Source: Euonymus europaeus
Lineage: Eukaryota; Streptophyta; Magnoliopsida; Celastrales; Celastraceae
Assembly: GCA_963580455.1 (NCBI GenBank)
Contig: OY756968.1
Location: forward strand, 19,747,996-19,811,995
DNA length: 64,000 nucleotides
Direction: 5' to 3'
Part shown: one piece after another, positions 21,545 to 33,943 of the stretch
Layout of the letters: each line of letters begins with the position of its first letter
Numbering within the stretch: position 1 is the first letter of the stretch
Notes under the pieces: model-generated
The model's input: the letters and a program-made list of their open reading frames with translations, nothing else
Told to the model about the DNA's origin: nothing
The model's database searches: none
Made by a program: the position numbers and the translations under genes

Positions 21545-24500
21545 ATGATTACTACACGCTCGCAACACAGAGAGCTAGAAGAGTTTGATCCTGAAATTGA
21601 GAGATCCGTGAGAGCATTGCGACGAAGAAATATGGCTGCCGAGAATGATCAAATTGTTGAAGTTGGTGATGCGGGTAATGAGAGGGTTCCTATGATGAAT
21701 CGGTACATTCCACGTAATGTTGCCCAACCATCTTGCATTGCTTTTCAGCCCAACAGAGGCGCCACTTTCAGTTTATCACCTCAGTTGTTAAACTCTGTGC
21801 CTCACTACGAGGGGAGGTTTGATGAAGATCCTCACCAACACTTGAAAGATTTTACTGATTTGTGCCGAACGCAAAATATGACGGGGATTACAGTTGATAA
21901 TTTGAAGCTCATGTTGTTTCCGTTCACACTAAGAGGAGGAGCTAAGATGTGGTATAACTCCATTGAAGCAGGTTCTATTGGTACATGGGAGCAAATGGCT
22001 ACGAAATTTTTGAGGGAATATTTTCCGGCTCATAGAACTAAGCAGCTCATGCGAGAGATTCAGAATTTCCAACAAAAGGATGGGGATTTATTTTATGAAG
22101 CTTGGAAAGATTTTAAGATTCGCTTGGCTAGATGTTCGACAAATAATTTGCACAAGGACAACATAGTTCTTCACTTCTATGAGGGATTGAATGAGGTCAA
22201 TAGAATGAAGGTTGATTCGGCATGTAATGGGGTTTTGATGAGGAAGAGTAGTGAAGAGGCGATGGAATTGTTTGAGGAATTGAGTGAGGATTCTCAACAG
22301 TTTTCTACAAGAAGTAAGAATTCCTCCAAGCGGCAAGGAGTGTATGAGGTGAGTTAAGACACAATTGTGCAAGCTGAGATTGGTAATTTGACGAGAAAAA
22401 TTGATCTTTTGGTGGATACTATGAGAGGCATGAATACTTCAGCCCCATCTAATTTACCACAGCCAGCCGTGATTTGTGCAATATGCTCACACCAAGACCA
22501 TGCTACTGAGGCATGTCCATTGACAGCTATGCCGGAGCAAGAAGAAACAAATTATATGGGTCAGTCTAATTTTAACCAAAGGAACCAGCAGTATCCTTGG
22601 CGAAGTCATCCGAATTTTTCTTGGAAAAATGATCAACCTATTAATAATGGACCAGCTCCAGTAGCTCAACCAGCAAAGAAAAGTGAGTTGGAAATCTCCA
22701 TGATGCAATTCATGCAGCAAACGACTCAAGCAATTCAGAAGTTGGAGACTCAAGTTGGACAAATGGCTAAAGAGATGAGTGAAAGGAAGAAGGGCGAGCT
22801 ACCAGCACAGCCAATCAGTAACCCAGCGGGTGTGGAACATTTGAAGGCTGTAACAACACTGAGGAGTGGAAAAACAATTGATAACAAAGTTGGAGATTCA
22901 GAGCGTATGCAAAAAGACTGCTGTCCAGGGGCCGACAGGATGCAAACAGGTTGCGGTTCTGCACCAGATGCTGCGAAAGACTGGGGAAGAGATCCACCAC
23001 CTTTCCCGCAAAGGTTTGCTAAACAGAAAGTTGATTCTAAATTTTTTGATGTTTTTGAAAATTTGCGAAAGGTAGAAATTAATATTCCACTCCTTGATGC
23101 TATTAAACAAATTCCTTCATATGCTAAATTTTTGAAAGAATGTTGCACTAACAAAAGGAGATTTGTTGATCATGAGAAGGTAGCATTGACTGAAGAGGTT
23201 AGTGCTGTTTTGTTGCATAAGCTACCTCCTAAGCTCAAAGATCCAGGTAGTTTTACTATACCTTGCAAGGTGGGAAATCAATTTTTTGAGAAGGCATTGT
23301 TGGACCTTGGGGCTAGTATAAATTTACTACCTTTTTCTGTGTATGAGAGACTAGGCCTAGGAGAGCTTCAACCCACTTCCATCACTCTACAATTGGCTGA
23401 TCGTAGTGTGAAGAGACCTAGGGGAATTTTGGAAGATGTGTTGGTTTCTGTAAAAGGATTAATCTTACCAGCTGATTTCATTGTTTTAGATATGGAAGAT
23501 AGTCCAATGGCTAGTACTTTGCCTATTATTCTTGGTCGCCCTTTTATGACTACCGCTGATATGAATATTTGTGTGAAAAAGGGAACAATAACTATGAAAG
23601 TTAATGATCAAGAATTGGAGTTTAGGGTGTTTGAAGCTCTCAAATCTCATGATGACCATAATGATTGTTTTAATGTTGATATTTTGCATGAAATTGTGAG
23701 TGAGATTTTTCAGGCATCAAGTGATGATTCTTTAAAGACAGTGATGGTGCACGGCATAGATGAAAGGAAATTGTCCACGGCAACCGTGGATCATGGGAGC
23801 CAAATTGAAGAGGCTGTTCAAGTTCTCCAGCCTGATCGATCCTTTGTGGGTAAGAATTTTCCTGTTTTTGAACAATTAACGCCTACTAATTCATCTCTTG
23901 TCCCTTCTACAGTTCAAGCGCCCAAATTGGATATGAAACAGTTGCCGAATCACTTGAAGTACATATATTTGGGTGAGGAGAATACTTTGCCAGTTATTGT
24001 TGCTGCAAGCTTAAGTTTGGGGGAAGAGGAGAAGTTAATCAGAATCCTACGGCAACATAAAACTGCACTTGGTTGGTCAATAGCTGACATTAGGGGAATT
24101 AGTCCTTCAAGGTGCATGCATCAGATTTTATTGGAAAGCGATGCTAAACCTACTAGAGATGCACAAAGGAGATTGAATCCTCATATGAAAGATGTCGTCA
24201 AGGCTGAGATTCTGAAATTGCTAGATGTAGGAGTCATATATCCTATTTCAGATAGCAATTGGGTAAGTCCAGTGCATGTGGTTCCAAAGAAAAGTGGTAT
24301 TACTGTGATCAAGAATGAAGATAATGAGTTGATACCAACAAGGATGGCGACTGGATGGCGAGTGTGTATCGATTATCGGAAGCTCAATAATGCCACAAGG
24401 AAGGATCACTTCCTCTTGCCATTCATTGATCAGATGCTAGAGCGTTTAGCGGGGCACAGTCATTATTGTTTCTTGGATGGATATAGTGGGTATAATCAAA

Positions 24501-26819
24501 TTGCTATTGCACCAGAGGACCAAGCAAAGACTACATTTACATGCCCTTATGGAACTTTTGCGTACCGTAGGATGCCATTTGGTCTATGTAACGCTCCTGC
24601 CACTTTTCAGAGGTGCATGATGAGTATTTTTTCCGATATGGTCGAACAATTTATTGAGGTTTTCATGGATGATTTTAGTTTATTTGGATCAGATTTTAAT
24701 GAGTGTCTCGAGCGTTTGCGGCTGGTTTTGGAACGGTGTGAAGCCACTAACCTTGTCTTGAATTGGGAGAAGTGTCATTTCATGGTAAATGAAGGCATTG
24801 TGTTGGGACATTTAATTTCCAGCCGTGGCATTGAAGTGGACAAAGCAAAGATTGACATTATTTCTAAGTTGCCGAGTCCTACAACAGTTAAAGGTGTGCG
24901 AAGTTTTCTTGGGCATGCAGGCTTTTACCGGCGATTTATTCAGAATTTTTCCAAGATTTCTAGACCTTTGTGTGAACTTTTGGCAAAAGATGCAGATTTT
25001 GTGTGGACTCCCGCTTGTCAATCAGCTTTTGATGTCTTAAAAAGCGCTCTTACTTCAGCTCCTGCTATGAGAGCTCCTGATTGGGAACTTCCGTTTGAAT
25101 TGATGTGTGACGCTAGCGATTATTCATTGGGTGCAGTTTTGGGACAGCATAAGGACAATGTGCCGTATGCTATTTATTATGCCTCACGCACCATGAATGA
25201 TGCTCAGCTTAATTTCTCCACGACTGAGAAGGAATTGTTAGCTGTGATTTTTGCTCTTGAGAAGTTTAGGTCTTATCTTGTGGGTTCTCGAGTGGTTGTG
25301 TACACTGACCATGCTGCATTAAGGTATTTGATGACTAAGAAGGATGCTAAGCCACGTCTCATACGTTGGGTGCTGTTGTTGCAAGAGTTTGACTTAGAGA
25401 TCAAAGATAAGAAAGGAGTGGAGAATGTGGTGGCTGATCACCTTTCTCGTTTGATAATTGAGGGCATCCAGGAGGAATTGCCATTGGGTGAATCTTTTCC
25501 AGATGAACAATTGCTTGTGGTGGCCGAAATTCCCTGGTATGCTGATATAGTCCATTATCTTGTGACTAATTCTTTTCCTTCTGATTTTTCTTATCAGGAC
25601 AGAAAGCGGATAATCTCTAGGGCGCGAGACTACATTTGGGATGATCCTTATTTATTTAAGATTTGCCCAGATCAAATTATTCGCCGGTGTATTCCTCAAT
25701 CTGAGCAGTTAGACGTTATGAAGCATTGCCATGCCTATGCTTGTGGAGGACACTTTGGACCCAAGAAAACAGCTCTGAAGGTATTTCATTCTGGATTTTA
25801 TTGGCCCACTATATTTAAAGATGCGTTCATCTTTTGCAGGAGTTGTGATAGGTGCCAGAGGACTGGAACTATCTCCGCACGTGATCAAATGCCATTGACT
25901 GGTATTCAGATTATCGAGCTCTTTGACGTGTGGGGTATTGATTTTATGGGACCGTTCCCTTCTTCTTTTGGTTTTGAATATATTTTAGTGGGCGTTGATT
26001 ATGTGTCTAAATGGGTGGAGGCAGTCCCCTCTCGAACTAATGATCATCGAGTTGTTGTCAAGTTTTTACAGGACAATATTTTTACAAGATTCGGGACGCC
26101 ACGAGCCATTATCAGTGATGGAGGCAGTCATTTCAATAATTATCCTTGTGCTGCGTTGATGAAGAAATATGGAATCACTCACCGCGTTGGCACACCTTAC
26201 CATCCACAGACAAGTGGACAAGTGGAGGTTAGCAATCGCGAGATCAAGGCTATTCTAGAGAAGACTGTAAACCCGACTCGAAAGGACTGGTCACTCCGCC
26301 TCAATGATGCACTTTGGGCATACCGAACCGCCTTCAAAACACCTATCGGAATGTCTCCGTTCCGATTGGTATATGGGAAAGAATGCCATTTGCCAGTGGA
26401 ATTAGAGCACCGTGCTTATTGGGCCATAAAGAAATTTAATTTTGACATGAAGGAAGCGGGTGACAAGCGTCGTATGCAATTGAATGAGTTAGAAGAAATG
26501 CGTCATGAAGCATATGAGAATGCAAAGTTATACAAGGAGCGTTCCAAGAAATATCATGATAGGAAACTTGTTCGCAAGACTTTCTCTGAGGGCCAAAAAA
26601 GTGCTTGTGTACAATTATCGTTTGCGCTTATTTCCTGGGAAATTGAAATCTCGATGGTATGGGCCATTTGTGGTAAAAACCGTGTATCCCCATGGAGCAT
26701 TAGAGTTGCAGTACCTTGATTCTGAGCATACTTTCAAGGTCAATGGTCATCATGTGAAGCCTTATTGGGATTCAGTCCTTATTACAGTGGAGGAGGACAT
26801 CCCATTTAATCCACCTTGA
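21545..26819 (+). pseudogene. A1 gag-pol polyprotein with one stop and one frameshift
   Basis: The frame runs gag, knuckle, protease, RT, RNase H, integrase. Start chosen: ATG 21545, whose product begins MITTRSQ; the frame is open further up only from non-ATG codons. Gag spans about 21770-22340. A CX2CX4HX4C knuckle lies near 22480. The protease carries DLGAS near 23308. RT carries FMDDF near 24661. RNase H follows, then the integrase with its HHCC site (near 25720-25855) and DDE core, ending about 26820. Breaks: TAA 22355-22357, after which the same frame continues, and one extra A in the run 26595-26600, which shifts the last 70 codons. Catalytic motifs look intact, so the decay is slight. 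This agrees with about 1% LTR divergence. Confidence 0.9.
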
Positions 26820-28597
26820 TTCATGCCACAATGTGGTTATGTCCGGCTGAAGACAATAAATTTAGCACTTCATGGGAGGTAACCCATGTGAAGGAGCATC
26901 CTATTCGACATTTTCAACCAGCTAAGTCTCCTTTCCGTTTTCTTTCATTACAATTTAATTTTTGTCATCGCAAATTTATTTTTTTTCTTTTCTTCTTTTG
27001 CATTGAGGACAATGTCAATTTCAAGTTTGGGGGAGAGGGAATTTGCTTTTGCCAAAAATTTTAAAGAGTTTGGGAATTGGCATACTTGTGCATGATTGTT
27101 ATGAAGTGCTTATAGTGACTGACGGTGTGATTCTTTGCATGACAATTTGCTATGAAAGTCTGCTTGGTATACACATTGTTCATGCATTATTTAGCCATGT
27201 GAGAAGCCTTCAGAAAAAGTGTGTGCAATGAATTTCATGATTATGTATAGCTAGAATTTGTATTAAACCATCTAAAGTTAAGTGCCGTATTTTTATTCTG
27301 TGAAAGTGATGAAGGCATTCTTTGTTCAATTGGCCTACCTTGGATGATTATTGTGAACCCCTTCTTCTCAATGAAAACCTTGTCTCTTTTGATAAGCCTC
27401 TCTATCCTTGTGATGTGTGATGTGTAATGCATGATCAATGAGTCATAAATTTAGAATTCCATCATGGGACTTTGTTTTGAGATGTTAAGAGGATGATTTG
27501 AGAAGTTTAGAAAGTTTTTGAGGGTGAATTTTAAGGATTGGAAGCTAAAGTGGGTAAACATATGTGAAAGTGGTGATGTACGACCTATATGTGAACTATG
27601 GCTCAAAAAAAAAAAAAAAACGGTGATTTATTTACAAAGTGGAAGTATCAGATGGTTGCGACCAAAAAGTGAGCTATGTGTGACCTAAGTGTGAGATAAG
27701 TGCAGTCGCATAATTCGGGAACTGTCAGAATTTGGAGAGGCATATTCTACTGGTTGGTCATGTACATTATTGATCTTCAAAAAAAAAAAAAAAAAACGCA
27801 AGTGTTTCTTGATCATTTTGTGACCAAACTTTGATTACCCAGCAAGAATTTGGCCATCTTATTTCACAAGAGCTAGTGAAAGAAGATTGGTCTAAGAGAG
27901 CATTGCATGTGGTCTATGCAGAGATTGGGCAGTTTCAATAAATTCGCTGGTATGGCAAATTGGAGGAGTATGAATGGTCCTATGATGGATGCCTATTTTT
28001 TGGACTCTTTTGATGTTTGCATGACCATCATATGTTTTATATTAACCTTGCCTTTACTTAGCCTATGTTAATCTCTGCAGCTTTTCCCTTTGTCATATTG
28101 AGCTTATTTGTGATTGGATGATGATGACTTAGTTTGAGTCCAATTTATAATGATTTTATACACTGCCTTTCTTGAGCCTTCCCTTACCATTTTTTTGTGA
28201 ACCCAATTAAGTCCTTCTGATTCATGGATGAGAATACTTGCACGAAGTAAGATTGGTGGACATACAAGCATATGGTTGCATATCATGAATTCATATGAGA
28301 GTAAACACAACCCTTAAACACTTGAGTGAGAAATTTCTATTATATATATTTTGTGTGTACCTTTGTGAGGTTGTGCAAGAATATAAGTGTATGCTAAAAC
28401 AGTTGTGAGCAGAGTTAAGGTTGTGCAGCTTCCACCTAAAGTTAATATTGCACTAAAACAACAAGAAGGTACCTGTATTGCCAATTCTTGATGGAGTTTT
28501 TTAAATGAAGCTTAATTGATTTTCAATATGATTTTCCAGCATCACTGAGTTTTGCATACTTGCTTGGGGACAAGCAAGAGTCAAGTTTGGGGGATTT
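26820..28597 (+). other. A1 3' region without env-like ORF
   Basis: There is no long frame. Visible items: a stem-loop CATGGGAGGTAACCCATG at 26872-26889; GAGGACAATGTC followed by an internal polypurine tract AAGTTTGGGGGAGAGGGA near 27005-27041; two A runs of 16-19 bases at 27605-27620 and 27779-27797; and the true polypurine tract AAGTTTGGGGGA at 28583-28594. Many Athila elements carry an env-like ORF here; this one does not. Confidence 0.75.
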
Positions 28598-29771
28598 TGA
28601 TAGGTGCAAAAATGCACCTGTATTTCTGATCTTTAGGGATATTAATTATGATCTTTTAAGTCCAATTACTACTTAATTGGTGTTTTATTGAGCAGGTGAT
28701 AGCTGGCTGAAATATGGGTGACTTAAAGAGTTTTCTGGGCAAACAGTGCAACCGGATTGTGAACACATTGCAGCCAAAGTGCGACCTGTTTGCGGCCGCA
28801 GATTTTATCGGGCCAGTGACGTAATTTTAAGGGCTGATGTGGCAAGTAGGGTTTTAAATACTAAAAACTCGACCAGAAAGAGGGATTGGACGCCGCAGCA
28901 CTACAGAAGAGGGAGGAGGCAGCAAAAGGAAGAGAAGAGTCATTCCAATTGAGCAATTCTTCTTCCCCAACTGAAAATTCTGGTTTATTTATGCAATTAA
29001 ATCATGAACATGTGTAACTAAATTTATATTTAGTTTGGTTTGGTTAGTTTCTTCTACACAACTCGTTGCACAATCTGATTGACAATTACACCAGGTTTAA
29101 TTCATTGATTCTCTGAATTTAATGTTGATTTCTTATTATTGTGTTTGCCTGATCAACATCATGATGATAAGAACTGTTAGTTGAATACATTCGGCTGACC
29201 CATACCCGGTGTTTGACGAAGTAACAAGAATCTGCATAGGATCTAGATTTGGGAATTGTGAACACAATTGATTAGGTGGTACACCAACGCTTAAGGTTGT
29301 GCGATTGTCGACTTTCTCGTTCATATGTTTGTCTTAGGGAAATCTTAGGGTACACCAACCAAGACCCCTACGGTAAGAAAAGATTTTGGGCTGGACCAAA
29401 GCCAAATTCGTTGCTTAGGAAAGTCATAATTAGGAGAGCTGGACCAAGGTCTTCTAATTGACAACGGTAAACCTTTAAATTGTGTGATTGCATATTAAGT
29501 TGTGTGATTGAGTGACAGTAGAAGAACAACTCCAACCCAAGCTAGATCTCCTCCATATTTATTTATCCAATTATAGCATATTTTAATTGTTTATTTCATT
29601 CTGAATTTTCTGCATTATTATTGCTACTTTGTTTGTTTGGTGATTGATACGGTCCCTGTGGATTCGACCCCGCTCTCTTTTATACTGTCCCACGACACGT
29701 ACACTTGCGATTGGGTAAGACCCGTCAGTATTTGATATTGCAGGTTTACTTGCGATATTTTATATCGACCA
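28598..29771 (+). repeat. A1 3' LTR (1174 bp)
   Basis: Same length as the 5' LTR with about 12 substitutions by eye, no indels noticed. Ends ATATCGACCA, followed by TTAAT. Confidence 0.95.
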
Positions 29772-29776
29772 TTAAT

Positions 29777-30046
29777 GAGTTAGACAATCAAAATGAGGAA
29801 TTACTTCATAGCCTCATAGAAGATCGCGAAGTACGTGCAACACTCACACGTCAAATTAGGGTAGCAATGTGTCAAGTGACTAAGCTGTCTACATGGGCTA
29901 TTTCTGTTGATGAGAATGCAGCAAAATTGAGGCAGAGTAAAATATTCCAGGGGCCAGAATTTGGGAAAGTCCTACAATTCTTGGATAGTCTTCGTAAGGA
30001 CTTGGAGATAATTGGAGGACTCCAGCATGGGGAATTTCCAAATTAA
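29777..30046 (+). pseudogene. O1 ORF1, 3' part
   Basis: Continuation of O1 ORF1 after A1. Joining at one TTAAT keeps the frame: ...QSQIRVN then ELDNQNEELLHSLIEDREV. It gives about 90 residues, charged and helical, ending at TAA 30044-30046. This frame continuity is strong evidence that A1 split a formerly open ORF. Confidence 0.8.
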
Positions 30047-30301
30047 GGATTAGTTTCATGTATTTAATGACTAATGTTATGTAATAGTATAAGTTGTTTT
30101 ACTAAAATAATGTTTTGTTTTTATTATCTTTTCAAATTGCAATGACTACATAGGACTTATATAAACACAAACATACATGAGAAAATAATGACAAACAATT
30201 GAATTAATCATGTCACATTTTTATACAGGGGCATTATAGATCCAAAGGATAAACATCGTCATCCTTATCACACCAGGTTATAAGCACGAATTGCTAAAGC
30301 C

Positions 30302-33300
30302 ATGGAGAATAAACAGCAGAAGGAGTTAGTAGAGAAACAGAGTCAGGATATTGCGACCTTAAAAGAACAAATGGTTTTTTTGGTTAATCAGATGTCCCAA
30401 CTCATGAAGGGAAAAGCGTTGGTAGAAGGATCATCTTTGAAAGAAGATCCAATGTACCCTTCTTATGATCATGCACCAGGGAATTTATCTTGGAATATGT
30501 CAAAAACAAGTATTGAATTGGCTCATGGTAGTGGTCCTTTATTGTTGGATTCCCAACAAAAGATGAGTTATGTACCCCCAGTTAATGCAGAGGAGGAGGA
30601 GAAGGGTGTCACTATGGAACAATTCAAGAGGATGGAAAAATGGATGCATGCTATAGAAGGATTTGGGCCCGCAGGTGCTCTAAGTCCTCAGAAGTTATGT
30701 CTGGTGAAGAATCTGGTCATTCCTCCTGATTTTAAACTTCTCGGCTTCACCCTTTTCGATGGTACTGGAGTTCCTCTTGACCACTTGACTATGTATTGTC
30801 GAAGGATGCAGCTGTATGTTCATGATGAAAAGATGTTGATCCATTTCTTCTAGGAAAGCCTAACAGGGGTTGCAACTCGTTGGTTTACAAGCTTAGACCC
30901 GTCTTCCGTGATGGCTTGGGAGGATCTAGCTAACTTATTTCTCAAAAAGTATGAATACAATGTGCAAAAGTTCCCCACCATTTATGAGCTCTAGGGTACT
31001 AACATGAAGGAATGGGGAAGTTTTAGAGACTGGGCCCATCGGTGGAGAGACCTAGGGTCTCAAATGCATCCCCCACTTGCAGAAGAAGATTTAGTTAACG
31101 CATTTACTGATGCACTTCGAGAACCATATGCATCCATGATTGCTGGAGGGGGCCATGCAGGTTTGGGAGAAATAATTCGGGCTGGAGAACGCATTGAACG
31201 TTGTGTCCAAAGAGGAACAATCAACATGGAAGTCACAGTGCCTGAGAAACCAGAACCTCAGAAAGGGGGCAAAGTAAGAAGGAAGGAAAATGAGGTACAC
31301 ATGATAGGTATGAACATACCTATTGTTTTTGGTGATAATAACCCTATATTATCTCATTGGTATTATCATTTCGATACATTTATCTATTGTCTTGGATTTT
31401 GATAGGCAATTGATGGTGCGGAACAAAAAGGTGGCAAATATGGGCAAGATGAGAGCAAGAATAAGCTTGCAAATTATCCTAGGCGAGGTGCGCCTAGGCG
31501 CATTTCCTACACGCCTAGGCGCCCCTACACAAAAAACTGAGAACTTTTATTTCGCGAAAGCCCTAAAAACTAGAGACTTCAGACTTATCGAACGGTCGTT
31601 CCAAGGAGCGAAAAACAGAGGAAAGAAGGAGGATTCAAGGCTTGAAGGAGGGATTCTTCATCTTGGCTTGTGTTTCTTCCAATTTTGGGTTCTACCAATA
31701 TGTTTCTCTCTCTTTGCTTATCTCTTTCTCTCTCTATGAGTATCTAAACTCTTTATCACCAAGGCTAGGATGAAGCCTTGGGTTGAATGATGGTTGTATG
31801 AATTGATTTGTTTATATGTGAATCTTTTTGGGTATAAATGTTTGGTTTCTATGATTATTGTGGATTCTTCTTACTCTTTGTGCTTGATCACCACTTAGGG
31901 TTTTGAATGGATTTGTTTGATGGATTTTGTAGATGGTGAAATATCTATTTAATCATGCTTCTTGGGACCTTAGATTGCAATTGTTGTTTCCATTAGGTTT
32001 GGAACAAGTTTGTATGAATCCTATTTCCATTGAGCTTTCATGAATTCTTATGCATGTCTAGACCAATAAAATGGCTAGAAATGTTGATAGGAACATCCAA
32101 CCTAGACCAATAAGATGGCTAGTAATTGATATGAGGGAAATTGGCTTGAGTGCGCTAAAACCGACTTAGGTACGGATTCGTTATACCATGATTGATAAAT
32201 GTGTGAGTGAATTGGTTGTGTTTGCACATCATTGACCCTTGGTGGATTTCGAAATCTTGGTGCTTCATTCTTCTACTTGAATTCATTGCATTAGTATAAC
32301 TTGCCTAGTGATAAATTGCATTAACATTTGCATTCTTCAATATAAAAATTCCAAAAACACTTTACTTTTCTTGCTTGCATTCTTATTAAATTGTGAACCC
32401 AATCATTTTGAGCGGAACTTTAATTTCTTGCATTGTTCATAAATATATACAAATAAACATTTGGATCAATTATAACTCTGTCTCTGTGGATACGATCTCT
32501 ACTGACTACTTGTGCTATCCCTTTGACTAGTGCACTTGCTAGTAGGGTATTTTTAAACCCAACAACACACCATAAATTATGGCTTTAATCCTACTTATAG
32601 CCTTCCTACCTCTGAATACAAGCCATGAAATAATGCTCCCAGATTTTCTAGCCCGTATAATCCGTATCCTCCCCAAAGTTATCAACCATTCCCTCGTAAT
32701 TTCCATTCACAGCCACCAAACTATCAGCAACCTCACCAAAATTTTCGGTCTCCCTAGACTTATCAAACCTTCGAAACCAATCCTAGGCCTCGAAGGCAAC
32801 TTGAAGAATTTACCCATATACCCATCACTTATGCCCAATGTTATGACAAGCTATTAGCCCAATCAGCAATTGCACCTATTCCTGGAAGGACCCAAAATCC
32901 ACCCATATCCTCCATGGCATAATCCCGAAGTGACATGCGTTTATCACGGAGGTTCGCCCGGAAATTCAATTGAAAGTTGTGTGCCTTTTAAAAGGATCGT
33001 GCAGAATATGATCAATTCTGGATGGCTAAATTTTGATGGAATCAAAAATCCTGATGTGACTAGTAATCCCTTGCCTGATCATGCAAATGAGGGAATTAAT
33101 GTCATTAAGGAGTCAGAGTCAATTGAATTTCGAAGGGAAGTTGTTGAGGTCATCATGCCATTGGGTATGGTATTGAATATTCTACAAAAGGAGAGATTTA
33201 TTGAAAAGGAAGATTTGGACTGTACACTGAGGTATGATGGTTATGATGGATCCAAGACTTGCGAATTCCATAAAGATGTGCAAGGGCATTCTCTGGAATC

Positions 33301-33943
33301 TTGTTTTCGATTTCGAGAAAAATTACAACATTTGATCGACACTAAAAAAATAGTGTTTGAAATGAAATCTAGTAAATCCAAAATGATTAACGTCATTGGG
33401 GAGGAATTCTATAAAGGACCAAGTCTCGGTGGATGTGGAAAACCGATTGTGTTACAATATTTTCTAGAAGATGCATCAACTACTCCTTCAAAGCCTACTT
33501 ACACAAAAGATAAAACAGTCTAATGGTCATATGAAAATGAACAATCTAAAGGTATTGTGGATAATATTTCAGGAATTAGCGGAATGACCCAAAGTGGGCG
33601 TGTTTATTCTCAAGGAGAATCAAGCATGAATCTAGGGTTGAAGGTAGAAACTGGAAAAAAAAAGAAATGGAAGGAGGTAGTAGGTGCAGAGGAAATTAGT
33701 AAGGCAACAAATGAAGGATTGATTGTGGGTGAGGAAGTGAAAAAGGCAGTAACTGAAGGGGATATTCAGGAGTTTCTGAAAATTGTTCGTCAGAGTGAAT
33801 ACATGATAGTAGATCAATTAAAGAAGACTCCTGCTAAGATTTCCATCCTGGAATTGATTATGAGCTTTGAACCATATCGAAAGCTGCTGTTAAGAATATT
33901 GAATCAGGCTTGTGCCAGAGAAGATCCCGACAGAATCTTTTGA
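30302..33943 (+). pseudogene. O1 gag, interrupted by solo LTR S1
   Basis: Structural polyprotein region. From ATG 30302: a short coiled coil, then a gag domain (about 30700-31200, with a TRWFTSL motif near 30879). It is interrupted at 31301 by S1 and resumes at 32570 in frame, with a Pro/Tyr/Gln-rich stretch, then two zinc-knuckle-like sites: CX2HX10C near 32935, missing one His, and CX2HX5HX4C near 33258. Breaks: TAG 30851, TAG 30992, TGA 32626, TAG 32755, a frameshift near 32880-32920, TAA 33521, TGA 33941. The frame is also open upstream of the ATG, with a coherent HRHPYHTR stretch and one TAA, so the original start may lie further up. Confidence 0.8.
31302..32564 (+). mobile_element. solo LTR S1 in O1 gag
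   Basis: A 1263-bp insert flanked by the target duplication ACACA (31297-31301 and 32565-32569). It begins TGATAGGTATGAACATACCT, a terminal hairpin, and ends CCCAACA. It carries three CCTAGGCG words at 31470-31527 and a U5-like signature near 32485. There is no primer site, coding region or second LTR, so it is the product of LTR-LTR recombination. Removing it with one ACACA restores the gag frame. The terminal hairpin and U5 signature resemble Athila-type LTRs. Confidence 0.9.

Larger units (their letters stand above)
20215..29771 (+). mobile_element. Athila-lineage Ty3/gypsy retrotransposon A1
   Basis: A 9557-bp element with two 1174-bp LTRs that differ at about 12 positions by eye, flanked by the target duplication TTAAT (20210-20214 and 29772-29776). 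It has the usual Athila primer site, one gag-pol frame with two breaks, and a 1.8-kb 3' region without an env-like ORF. It sits inside O1 ORF1, and removing it with one TTAAT joins the ORF1 frame. Confidence 0.96.

Noticed and set aside
26820..28597. env-like gene in A1
   Set aside because: No ORF above about 80 residues and no signal peptide or membrane segment pattern in order.
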